Source: Struthidea cinerea (lineage: Eukaryota > Chordata > Aves > Passeriformes > Corcoracidae). From it: a DNA stretch of 64,000 nt. This document shows positions 1 through 12,100 of the stretch, one piece after another; positions within the stretch are counted from its first letter, which is position 1, and each line of letters opens with the position of its first letter. The position numbers and the translations under genes were made by a program. Below the pieces are notes generated by a model that did not search any database, was not told where the DNA came from, and was given only the letters and a program-made list of their open reading frames with translations. The DNA is taken from NCBI GenBank assembly GCA_013397865.1, contig VZTI01005559.1, forward strand, positions 2,669,781 through 2,733,780, given 5' to 3'.

Positions 1-2387
1 CCACTGAAATGGACACAAACATAGCCTAAATCTACAGCAAACTCGTGATTCATCAGCCAAATTGCGTGTCATCATTAATGACTTGCAAAAGGGGTCATTG
101 ATAATTTTTCATTTTAATGTATGTGGCGGTGGACAAGTTTATTAAAAACTTAATGAAAGCCTGGCTAATGTTTACATCAGAAACAGCCGCAACACATGTT
201 ACTAATGAATATGTGGAACAATATCAGGCCCCCTCTCAAGAATGGTTACAAGAACACGGCTATAGGAACCAAGCTGGGGGCTGGGGATTTTCACTGAAAG
301 AAAACAAAATTACTCATTGCACGCTAGGATCAATGTTGCAACGATGCACAGAAAATGCAAGGAGCTCCTTAAATGGTGAGGAGAGAACAAATCCAATGGC
401 ACTACGTTGTACAAAGGGCATCTCTAGGAGGATGCACTGATGAGATTAAAAATATTTCTGCTTCTCTTTCTGTTGTTTGGTTATTCCTAATGTTTGGCTT
501 ACTTCTTAAGCTTTGCTTATTATGCGAAATATTTTGCTCCTGCATAACCCTCTTTCTCAACAGCTGTTTATACTTTTTCCTCTTCCATCACTCTAGGAAC
601 ATTTTCATGAAGTGAATGCCCCACAGTAACCTTTGCTTGTATGAAGGGGGAAGCTCAGCACTAGGAGACGTTCTAGGAGCACTGGTTCCAGAACACTGTG
701 ACTTGTCGTGTGTTCTAGAGCCAAATAAGTGTCTGAGATCAGTGAAAAATCCTACATGCTACCTAGATTTAGGAAAAGCAGTTCAGAAACACCAAGAAAC
801 CCCTTTTTGGTCATAGAATTCAGCACCGAGATGCTCTGCAAAAGTTTTCTATGAAAATAGCTTTGCACATTATTTCATAAGAATAGGAAATATTCTCATC
901 TTATAAATAATAACAGAGTTGAGAGTTATTTGTTTTCTCAATTTCCTTTATGACTGGGAGGCTTTTTTGCTCATCATCAGGGTGCTGGCAGTTATTTATC
1001 TCTAGCAATACAGAGGCTGAGCTGAAACACCAAATTCAGCTCCAGCTCACAATCCAACATAGGCAGAACAGCATTCAGTTCACTTTTGTATAATTTTATA
1101 GTGTTTTGAAAACTGTCAAGTATAAAAATGTAGTTAAAATGACGGCACTAAGGGTTCTGTGGATCTTGGCAAAAAATGCTCATTATTGCTCAGTGGAAAT
1201 TCTTGATGAGGTGTTGTGGTAGCTGTAAATGGCTTCTTCAGTGATTATTAAACACAGTCACCCAGAAGCATCTCTTGGCTCAGGAATTCCTGTAACTACT
1301 GTTTTTCAGAAGGGTTCTCCTGAGGCAACACCGCTTAAGACTTACCCTGCGTGCTGTACTCATCCTTATGCAAAACTGCCTGCTGGAAAAGGCAAAGGAA
1401 AGCTGGAATCTCAGGCTCGTACCACTGCTTCTTCCTTTACCTTACATTCACCTTAGCCCCACTGGCATGAATCACACAAACCTACCTTGGAAATTATGGA
1501 GTTATGAGGGCTCCCATCCCTTCAGGCTCCAGGATTCTGCAGAGCACTCTTCCATGAGTATGGCACGTACACTACCCTCGTCCCTAAACGTCCTGACCCC
1601 TCTCAACTGGGCTTGTCCTCTGCCACGGAACAGGGAGTGCTGCTCAGGAAAGAGAGGTATAACACCCTTCAGAAACACATCCCACCCTGCCAGAGCAGGG
1701 AAAGAAAAAATGGGGAAAAAAAAAAGAAATGATGGAAGACTCCCAACTATGCTGCAGTACAAAGGAATATCTTGTTCTTTTTGAGATCCATATGGGAAAC
1801 TTAAAACGAATTGGTTTGCTTTATGAATTTTTAACTCTGAAGCCAACAACCCCACGTATAAAAAAACCTGTGGAATGGGAGATCCTGACACAGATGTGCA
1901 GTTCCAAGAGAAGAAGAAATACTTCTCATTTTTCCCCATTTGTTTTCTTTCCTCATCTCCCATCTCCCAGCTAAGGGAGCACCCCTGCAGAGTGCTTTTA
2001 ATTAAGCAAAACCCATTTGTTTAATGTCTGGAACTCAGGGAAACAGGAGTAAACATTCCTGTGAAACACCAATGCAAATTTATTTAAGGACGGGAGTTTG
2101 TAATGACCAAATCACATCTTGTACTCAAACCCCACTTAAATAATCAGATTGAGAGTGCCCAGAGACTGCCTGGGAACTGTTTTTAGAAGAAGAAATGTTT
2201 TGTCCTGTTATCTGAGATGTCCGAGGACAATCCTGCTCAGAGGATGTTGTTACCAAAGGGCGTCCTAAGTGGGTACTCATGGAATGACCCTCTGTGCAAA
2301 CTGAGAGAGACATGGGACACAGCATGACAAAACACTGTTGTGGAAAATCATCTCACTTTCCCCCTAATGTCTTCAGAAATCACCCAT
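1..2387. other. Left-edge intergenic sequence
   Basis: AT-richer DNA with no recognised exon, RNA gene or transposable element. RASD2, expected beyond MCM5 by synteny, is not visible. Confidence 0.5.
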
Positions 2388-2393
2388 TTTATT
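2388..2393 (-). terminator. Possible polyadenylation signal for the candidate exon at 2.9-3.2 kb
   Basis: TTTATT on plus gives AATAAA on minus. It only matters if the orphan minus-strand exon is real; such hexamers are common by chance. Confidence 0.2.
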
Positions 2394-2902
2394 CCTTCCA
2401 AGATGAGTCTTCATTCAAGCCATCTTCATGAAGCCATCTTCACCAGTTTCTACTCTTGGATTTGGTACAAAAGTAAGTATTGGAAATGAAAAAGATTTCG
2501 TTTTTTTTTTTTTTTCCCTATGAAATCCCAGCATTTTTCTTTTCTCTGTGAGAAAACAAACAATACAAACATGAAATTCTGAAAAAAAACCCCTAATTTT
2601 TTTGATATCACTAAAATTTTCCATTTGCTGAGCAGGTCTGCCTGCCAATAAAGACCCCGGCCTGTGCCCCTCTCCATCCCATTTCTGCTGAAATCCACCT
2701 TCCTCAGGGTGAGAAAGCTCTCACCGGCAATGGTTTCCAAGAAGGGAGATTCACGATGGCCTCAAAACGAATCATCTGAAAGTGGTCACTGCTGCGTGTC
2801 ACAGCTTGCACGCTCACCACAAATTAGCTCTGGCAAATCAAGTGTGGCTGACCTTTTTCTAAGTGAGTCATTTAATTCTGTATACCTGTCCTTGCCTGCT
2901 CC

Positions 2903-3166
2903 ACTCAGCGGTACTCCAGCTCCATCCTGATGGCCTCGATACTCAGAGATAATGCTTCCCGCCTCCTTTCTGATTTCAGGTGGTCCTGGGTGTTAATCAA
3001 CATGCTTTCATCTCTCCCTGCTGTCTTCTGCACGTTCCTCTGGATATGGGAGATATGCTGCCACTGTTTCTTCAAAGCAGCAGTGCCTTCAGGCTCGGGG
3101 CTGGGTGCAAACCAGTCCTGAGAGGAGGTGCTGGCCTTCCTGGTGTGACGGGTGAGAGCTCTGTTG
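2903..3166 (-). CDS. Unidentified candidate terminal exon (orphan)
   Basis: A minus-strand frame ends in TGA at about 2903-2905. It can start after an acceptor-like CCTCAACAG just right of 3164 or after a CACACCAG slightly downstream. It codes for about 85 residues with a charged, helix-prone C-terminal half (for example SERRREALSLSIEAIRMELE), and G or C predominates at third codon positions. An AATAAA on the minus strand at 2388-2393 would give a 3' UTR near 510 nt. I do not recognise the family and could not chain it to upstream exons. It could be a real last exon of an avian gene absent at this position in human, or a chance frame. Confidence 0.3.
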
Positions 3167-6100
3167 AGGAAAGTTGCTGGAAAACCCATGTTACCATTGC
3201 ATCTCACACTGGGTGTTAGCAAATGGCCACAGGTGAAGCCCAGATCCGGGCACAGCCAAGACGGAGGCCCCCAGGGACGCACACAAGAAGCAAGGGTGTG
3301 GCCCTTCCTCTCCTGGGGCACAGGAACAGCTCTGCCCTGGTTGCAAGGAGCTGGGATGTATCCAGTCCTACTGCCTTGGTGATGCCACAGCATGCCTTGT
3401 TGGAGGACAGATAGCTTTTAGGCGGAGAGCAAATTTCCAGGAGAAGCTCCTGCTAACCAGCACCTAATCTCTCCTCCCTCATCAGCCCTTTCTCCTTCTT
3501 TCTGGCACTGTCAGGGATGCCACCCTCTCTGCTCTGTCACACGTGTACCAGAATCCTGAGTGACCTTCAGCTCCTTCTTCCCTCTCCTCCTTCCCCAACT
3601 TTATAACAAATTCCTGCAGTAAAGGTTCAGCAGAGCGGGGGTGGCAGGGCCATGATCCAGCCCTGGCACTGCGGCTGCTTCTGCACATCTATACACACGT
3701 TATAAACAGTGGTTTCTGCCAACTGCCGAGACCAAAAAGCAGGGATTCATTCAGACCAAGCCCCCTTTAAAAAAAAAAAAATTAAGTATGGTGAGAAATT
3801 GAAGGCGTTTTCCTATTTTGGGATGTGGGAAATTGCAGGTCTCCCTGGTTATTTATGCTGGTAGTGTTTTCAGCCAGCAGTTCTCAAGGGTGTTGAGAAG
3901 GAGCTACACTGTCTTTTGGTTGAACAGCACAGTAATTTACAACTTACAGATGAGTGCACACACACAAAAACTTGTGCACATATCGACCCCCAATCACCAA
4001 AACTGCAGGCAACCACAGAGCCACACTGCAGAAACCTTCCTGACAGGTCCTGTGATGATGGTACGTGGCCATCTTCACCATCCTGGGAAAAATCCACGTC
4101 ACCAGTCCTGCAAGGCAGATTCTGCCACTGCTGATCAGGTCTCCGCTGGACAGAGTGAGTCAACTCTGAGCAATAAAGTATTAGCAAAGCAACCACCACG
4201 GATCCACTGGGACTTCTCTAGGAAACCGGTTCTGCTTCATTCCCACCAATTCAACTTTACTCATCACTACTAAAAGAAACTACAACACCAGTGAAAAATA
4301 CTAACACAACATGAAACAGACCCTCACTCCTTATCTGAACACTCTACACAGATCCCACTCCCTGAAAGTCTCCGCTGCTGGGGCAGGCTGACTGGCTTGG
4401 GCTGGGGTAGACACAATCTACTTTCAAAGCCCTGTTCTCACATGGTGATGGTGATACCCTTGTACCACGTACACGGAGAGGAGACAGACCCATTCCATGT
4501 AAAATAATGAAATGTGGTGGACAGGATCATGGGCAGGGCAATACTTTATTTTGGTTAATGATGCTTCTCTGTGCTTCATCTTATGTAAACTGAGAAGAGG
4601 TTTCTGTCTAAGTCTAGAAAGTGTGTGGCTCAGATATATATTTAGCCCTCATGGCACAAAATAAACCTCCTAAATGGGATTGCTGTAGGCTTGAGCACTT
4701 ACTTCTCTAGTAAACTGGAACAACCCAAATTTACTGATGATTATGGATTTTATACAATTTCTTTATAAAGTAATTGTGGCATTAGTCTCCAGCAAAACTG
4801 CCACAGACCTCAACAGGCTCAGATCAAGGGATCCATTTGAAGTGAATATTTCGAGTGACCTCACATTCTTTCCATTTATTTTCCAGATCCTATCTTCATC
4901 TGCTGGGTACGTACCATACCTTTCCATCTATTGGCATGGCTCTGTACAAACAGTAGATAAGAAACAGTAATTAGGTGGAGTGGCAGAGAGGAGTTCCATG
5001 AGGGATGAAGCTCATAGCCCTGCAGTCCCAAATATCACGGCAGAGCACGGCTGCAAAGAGGAGCCTGTCACCGGGCATGGGACTGGTCCCATCCCTCGAG
5101 TCTCCTGCAGTTGTAGAGGCCAAGAGAAGAAAAGGCAGGTGTAGGACTGGAGGCTGGGGAGCTGGCACTGACCAGAGTGCATCCTTACGAAACAGCTGGC
5201 ATTTCTCTGCTTGCCTCCTCGGACACAGCTGTGCATTTTGTCTCAAGCCAGTCTCTCACTGGAGCTGCTTGAGAGCAAGCGCTGAAGAGCCCCTGTTGTA
5301 AACGCCACACAAAAACACAAAGCAGAGAGCCCAAAGTAAAAAATATTTCCATAATTAAACTGTCAAGGGAAAATGAGAGACCAGAAACCTCTGTACTGCC
5401 AAGTAGTTAAGAACAGTGACTCCCTCTCCAAAGCACTTGAGATAAACTGTCTCCTTGGAGAGGAGCGTTTGGGATCAGATGAACACAGGGACCAGAGGAG
5501 TAGATGACCCAGGGAAGAGTGCCCAGGAGCTGCAGGGGATGGATACGTGGCTTGAGCTCCTGCCAAGGAGCACAGAAATCCCCACTTCCCTGTGGGCTTC
5601 CTGATGCTTCTTCCACAATTTCTCCAAATTCGGTCACTCCCACACAGCCTACAAGTAAGAGCAGCCAGCACTGGACCACCCAGGGCAATGGGGACGACAC
5701 TAAGGATGAGGAAACAGAATCCCAGATGATATGATGCAAGGGAGGGTTGGGCAATTAGAAACACACTCCAGTGGAAGAGGGACAAAGAAAAGTCACAGAT
5801 GATGGTGGAACGTGATCTCTGAGTTGTGCCCAGCCTAGGGTGGGAAGTCCTCATGTCACGGTGCTCTGTGCGTGCACTCAGCCCAAGTTGGCACATGGGG
5901 GTCCATCTACGGCCTCGCTGCACCCGTAGTATGGTGGCTCCTCAGCTGAGGAGTTTCTCTGCCAGCACAGGAGAGTTGAGCCAAAGTCATATGTCTGTTC
6001 TGGCCAGCTGAGAGAGCTGTCCCCATGCTTAGCTTTCAGAAGGGTTCACCAGCAAGGAATGAAATGTGGTGTCAGGGCCCCGGTTTATTTCTCAGCTAAA

Positions 6101-6306
6101 TACTGAGAATCTGCCTCCTTCTATAAACCACCTGGGATTCAGTCTTCTCAGCACTGGACCAGTGCCTCTTTCCCTGCTGCATCTCACAGCCCTTTTCCGA
6201 CCCACACTGCTCTTACCAGAGGGCTGGCTGCCTGAGACCATGAAGAATAACAGCAACAGATCACCAAAATTCCAGTTCTCACTCTCCTTCTGCTCTTACT
6301 TCCCAG

Positions 6307-6498
6307 GTCACAGGAAGCACTACCAAGAAGTTGCTGAAGAAGAATCAGGCCTTTCTAGGGCAAATAGTGATGAACTCCAGACCTGGATGGTCTTACAGAC
6401 TCTCAGAGGAATTCAGTCCACATTTGGGTTTGCAAAGTGAGTCTGTCCAACAGGCATGGGAATACCTTCAGGCTGATTATTCCTCTTCCTCACTGTAA
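6307..6498 (+). other. Exon-like frame after a strong splice acceptor (unassigned)
   Basis: A long pyrimidine tract ending CTTACTTCCCAG at 6306 is a convincing plus-strand 3' splice site. It is followed by a 63-codon frame to TAA at 6496-6498, and a second frame stays open for about 44 codons. Neither resembles a family I know and no partner exons were found, so this may be a chance or noncoding exon. Confidence 0.2.
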
Positions 6499-7026
6499 TT
6501 AGGAGAAGGCATCTAGCTGATGGAGAAAAATCATGTTCAGTTCAGCTCAAAGAGCTGAATGAAAAAGTCTGTGGCCTCTGAAACCCACTCATGCACCTCA
6601 TGGCTGAAAAGAAAGACTGTGGGACTAGCAAGAGGACCCATATTTTTGAACAAATCACCTGCTGTTTTTAGCCCAGACACTGAGACGTAGAAGTGCATCA
6701 AATGAAATAACAGATGAAACACATATGTGGAAACCAAGACAACCAAGAACTGATGGAGTTCAAATGACAGAAATAACCCTAACAGATCAATACCAGACTA
6801 GGCAACCTAGAAGAACCTGGGGTCTCAAATACTCATCTGTCAGACTGAGAACAGAAGTTACTTCCATTTCAGAAGTGATGAAGTCATCCACATGCCAGGT
6901 ATAAAACACAAATGCCAGACCCTTGGCATTGTGCAGCTACCTGACAAAGGCATTAAGTTAGTTGGACTCATCTGAAGCACAGTCTTTTTATATTTTCAAA
7001 ACACCAAGTTCCGTGCAAGTATCCAG

Positions 7027-7137
7027 GCTACCATGGCAACGTGGTACATTTGTTCCCGAGTGTCATTTCCCATCACAATTGGTTGGGGTTTTTTTCAGAA
7101 CTTTGCCCAACTTCAAAACTTCGGTTGCTGAGGCAAC
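7027..7137. promoter_or_regulatory. Pair of RFX X-box-like palindromes
   Basis: Read on minus, 7027-7040 is GTTGCCATGGTAGC, one base from the ideal X-box GTTGCCATGGTAAC. Read on plus, 7124-7137 is GTTGCTGAGGCAAC, also with both half-sites at the right 14-bp geometry and one deviation from the GTNRCC-RGYAAC rule. RFX factors bind such sites in promoters of ciliary genes and in enhancers. No gene start is evident beside them. Confidence 0.5.
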
Positions 7138-8231
7138 ATCTCCCTTCAAAGGGAAGTGATTGGCTCTGCCTATCTGTGCCAAGGCAAGGGCTCTTCTGTG
7201 AAGACCAGCGTGCTACGGCAAGGGAGGAGGTGTTAGGGAGGCTAAAAAGATATCCAAGGAAGCAGGGGAAGAGGAAGGAAGTGTGCTGAGAAGTGGCTGC
7301 GGAAGGGCAACACACGCCTTTGTGGGAGGCAGGTGGGAAGGGCTCTGAGTGGGAGGCTCCAGGCTTAGCACAACGAGCTAATGTGCCACATTACATCACT
7401 GAGGAGATTAAATGAGATGTCGTTGAGAAAACACTTTGCCTTCGATGCATCCTGTGAGGATCTCGTGGAGATGCATAGTCCTCACAAGACCTCCGCAAGA
7501 AAGGAATTTGTCACTGGGCTTGTTCGACAAAAAAAGTGATGGAGGCAGAGAGAGCTTGAATGAACTACTGAAGGTCACACAGTAATTTAGTGGCTGATAC
7601 AGGAATAAGCCCCTGGGGGTGTTATGTTTCATTTGTAAGATCATCATTCCTCTGATATTTAACTTAGGCTTAAACAGAAACCCATTTGTGTTCTGCAGAA
7701 AAGTGCTGCAATCCCTTTTTCTCTCACTAACATATTACAGTCCTCACCTCTGCTATTTGTCAACGTATTTGGCTGAAATGTACTGAAGCAGGGTTTCTTT
7801 CCAGATAGCGAGGCCTGGATCTGGACCCTTCCTGACATCCTGCTGCAATAAATGTGATCACCACCAACCATTATAACAGACCTGGGCAGCAATTTGGGAA
7901 CCAGTTTAGGACTGGGAAGTGGGATTGCCCAGGCATGCTTTGCGCAGGATTTCCCCTCTCAGCGGCTCCCACTAGCTTTGTGTTTCCCCTGCCTCCACCA
8001 GCACCCAGTCGGGGCAGCCTCTAACTGCTCCTTTTGCTCTGCTGTCATCTTCACATGAGGGAGCGCACAAAAGTGGCCAGAAAAAGCAGAGAAGTTAGCT
8101 AGCAGAGAAGTTACAGTCATTTGGACTGTACAGGTTTCACCTACCTCTTGCTGCTTACTCTGCGGCCCAGAACAGAACCATTCACATCCTTTCCTATGTC
8201 ATAAGCAGGCGGATGACATGCTTAAAACAAT

Positions 8232-8734
8232 TTACCACTTCAACAGGAGTTCTCCAAAGCCCTTGGCTATTGCAATGCCTGTGAGCTGGCATCTTTTCCA
8301 GCCTGGAGGTGCACACAGGACGTGCTGCCGAAAAGCAAAGCCAGTGAGTAAATAAATGAGGTTGGTACCAGCTATGGCTTGACCAAAGGGCACAACTGAT
8401 TCATTAGGCCAGCTCTTGCCAGGCCTCCACTTTTCAGCCTGTATCTCAGTGCCCCAGTTCCAGAATGATGGTGACTCTGACGCCTCTGTAAGGGTCACTG
8501 GAGATTTCAGCATTTCATAGCTGACTGCATAAGCAGAGTCAGATACAAACCCACTGCCTGGATCACCACCTGCCTGTTCCAAATCTGGGTCAATGTAGCA
8601 TTAGAAAACATAAACAGCCAACACAGCCCTGCCAGGCAGATGCAAAGCAGAAAAGTAAACATGAGAAGTGCTTTTGATGTCAACAGAGAAACATACAAAG
8701 ACAGAGGACAACAAGCTTTGTCTTTATCTTGCAT
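8232..8734 (-). other. Two overlapping unassigned frames, one with a membrane-like segment
   Basis: On the minus strand an ATG at 8734 opens a 75-codon frame whose middle part is strongly hydrophobic (KALLMFTFLLCICLAGLCWL), like a signal anchor, with an N-glycosylation-type Asn just after. A second 116-codon frame overlaps it from 8582. No family is recognised and both may be chance. Confidence 0.15.
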
Positions 8735-9199
8735 TTAATTGTCTTTGATGCTTCCTTCCCATGGGCATTCAATTTTAACTGCCTCTTCCAAGCTGGTGGA
8801 GGAGATCAAAAATGGCCCTAAGGTGATGGCATGTCTGGCAGAGAACCTCCTGGGAGCTGCATCCTCCACATCCTGGGACATTTTCTTCTGTCCAAGTGAC
8901 CACAAAAGCAGCCTGAGGAGTGACTCCCATGGTGACAATATTTTCAGGGATTGTCTACACCCCAAGACTTCTCTTGCCTGGGCACTGACTCCAGGGATTT
9001 TCCCTCACTGGTCCCGGATGTTTCATAGCCTTAGCTATGAACCCCAACTCATGTCTAGCAGCATTTGCTGAGGTTATGAGATCCTGAGGCAGAGAACACT
9101 GCCTCTGCTCTCCCACGGGTAACACAGAACATCCCTGGGGCACACATGAACCAGGTGAAGAAGTCAAAGGAGGTCCTAAAATACTTCAGCACACGGCAG

Positions 9200-12100
9200 A
9201 TGTTGAAGAAGAACTCAGGACCTCTTCCCTGCCTGCTGATCCCCGTGTGGGGGGAACAAGTACTCTCCCATGCTCTAACATCTGAGAATTGCCTGGGAAT
9301 CTCCTATTCCCAAGGGCAGGACATTCAGCAGCTGCTGGACGGCCCCACAAACAAACAAGCAACTTCTGCAAAACGTGTCTGGACATCAGCCATATTAACC
9401 ATGAGTGCTGCTCTCCCCTGTGGATAAAACAGCTGCCCACTGGAATAAACAGGAAACCGTTTTATCCTCTGAGGAGCAGGAAGGGTGAAGGGGTCACGAC
9501 TGTAAATTGTGTCTCTGGGTTTGGGGCGTGCGGCGTGAGCCACAAACGAATAGGTCTTCTGTTTTTCTCATAGAGGAGGGACTCGAATGCTGGGCTTCTC
9601 CTTCAGAGCTGGTTCTCCTACCCAGCACTGCCCTTTTCTCCAGTGCAAGAGATGCAACAGCAGAAGCTTCACCCTCTTTCCATGTGATTTATCTATTACT
9701 GTAAGTTGCATCTGTACCTGAATAGGGTACAGTAAAGTGATGTTGGTGCAGCGTGGCAGTAGTGATGTTGCTGTGGAAACCATGATATTTTAATTGCCTG
9801 ACTCAGGAGAAGCCAGGTAAATCAGTCATTGTAGTTCCCCCATTGCAGCAGCTGTGCTGCCAAAAGATCTGGACTGAGCACCAGGTATATAGGACTCTGG
9901 CACTGAGCAGTTTGTGAGAGCCATGTGGTGCTGTGAAAGCTCTTTTCCTCTGTGTCTTCAGTTCTCCCCAGCTCATGCCCTCACCCTTCACCTGCTGGAC
10001 CCGCATGAATGGCAAATCTCCCAGACTGGTGACAGTCTCTGCACTCCTGGGCAGACCACCAAACACCTCCTCATTACAAAACACAAATGGAAGATAACTG
10101 ATAATGTAGAATGTGCACCTTATTCTGGTGCAAGGGTCTAGGACAGTGATATTACCTGTATGCTAGATGAGCTGCCAACTGTTTCTCTAAAAACCTTATA
10201 AATATCTTTAACACAGTGCACTTAGCTCCAGAGTCCTAGTGGAATATTGAAGTTCACCTTTCTGATCATTTGTGTTAGAGTCCAAAAAGTACCAGGTGCA
10301 GTTTGAAACCTGACAAACTCTATCAAGTGAAGGATTTCCAGAAAGGAAGGATGCCTATGCATATTTATACTGCAGAGGTGCTGGGTGCTGACGAGCACAC
10401 AGTGTGTGGCCAGCTGTGGGTAGACCTGCTTCCCACTCAGCAAGCAGTCCATGGGTACTGGGATCAAGGCAAGCAGGATAGTGCTCCTGCTTTCATTCTT
10501 ATAAACCAGTGCTGCCTGGCTTTCCTGGTCAGAGATCTGGGATTTCTGGCCAAATTGCCCACACACAAGTCTGAGAAAAAGAAAAGCCTTATGAAAAAAT
10601 AAAAAAGGGAGGTGAGATAAGGTGAAGATAAATAATGGGGAGAGGAGGTGGTGCACCTTGGCTGGGTGAAAGCTGAAGGGCAAGGAGGAATGGCCAAGAA
10701 GCAGCAGATGGTCCAGGGGATGTTCTCTGAGGAATGTCCCTTGGTGTCCTGTTCCTAACAGGCAGCGCTGAGGGTTGATTCAGCAAGTTATACCCTGATG
10801 TCCTGCCTGCCTGTGAAGCAGGGAGGCTTTTGCTAAGCACTCTGTAAGGTAGCATGGGACAGACCACAATGGCCAGGAAGGGAAATAGGAGGTGATGACC
10901 ATGCAGATGAGAAGAGAGAGGAGGCATGAGGCAGGCAGTGGAGGGGAGGAGGAGTAAATGGACTGCCTGGCATTGCTGGGAGAGACCTGGAGCAGAGGTG
11001 TCCAGGAAAGAGCAAAGGATAATGCAAAAGGATGGCAAAACACGGCAAAGAGCAGTAGCAGACATTTGTACGTCACCACTGTGGGAGAATGAGTGGTTTG
11101 GGATTTTGAAGGAACCTAGCCCAGAATTAGGCTGTTAACCAAACTCAGAGGACATGAGACCCCCACCCGCAGAGCGCTTCACAGGCACCCTGACCCATGA
11201 CACGTGTGCTGTTCCGCAGGGTCATGCCATGGCAGCACAGCATTGCGGTACCACGGTCTCCCATGGACTCTTGATCTTTTCTGGCATTGTCCAGAGGAAA
11301 TCACAGGAATTTCTTTGCCTGCAGGAGACCATTTCTCATCTTAACAAGGGCTGGAGAAGCCCAAGAATATGGTACTGTTACTTAAGCCAGCAGGTAAACT
11401 CTGCCACTGAGATTGGGCTACTTGTTCTGCCAGGCACTGCACCAAATCATGGTAAGAAGTGATCTGTGCTCCAAAAAGGTCATTATCCAGAATAGGCAAC
11501 GAGATAAAGTCACTTGCTCAACTAGTCCAGTAAGTCAACAGCAGGGGGAACGGAGTCCCAGCTTCATTTGTCTGAGATTGGTGCCTGTTGGACCAGATGA
11601 GGTTATTTCTCACATTGCCCATATCAGCACATCCCACTCGCCAGTGTTTATCTCACATCCTTGAGCAATAGCCCTCAGGACTGTGCAGTTCGGTTTTGTT
11701 TTATTTTATGGAGGAAGTGACACTCACAACACGCTCAGAGGTTATGTTGCTGCATTGCAACAGCTCTCGTCCTACACAGAGATGGAAGAAATCTGAGTGG
11801 GGCAGATGTGATGACTCAGCTTTGCTGGATTTTACAGTAGTGGAGCTCCACTGACATTTCACAGAAATATTCTGATGAGCTTCACAGAATCACAAATCAT
11901 CTAGGTTGGAAAAGACCTTTGAGTTCATCAAGTCTAACCTATGACTGAACACCACCATGTCAACTAGACCATGGCACTAAGCACCACGTACAGTCTTTTC
12001 TTAAATGCCTCCAGGGACAGTGACTGCACCACCTCCCTGGGCAGCCCATCTCCATGTCTAATCACCCTTTCTGTGAAGAACTTCTTCCTGAAGTCCAACT

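Noticed and set aside
5363..5923. 186-codon minus-strand frame with a hydrophobic stretch, considered as an apolipoprotein-L or membrane-protein exon
   Set aside because: The resemblance was superficial; an acceptor-like TTACTTGTAG is present, but no frame matched a family and no partner exons were found.
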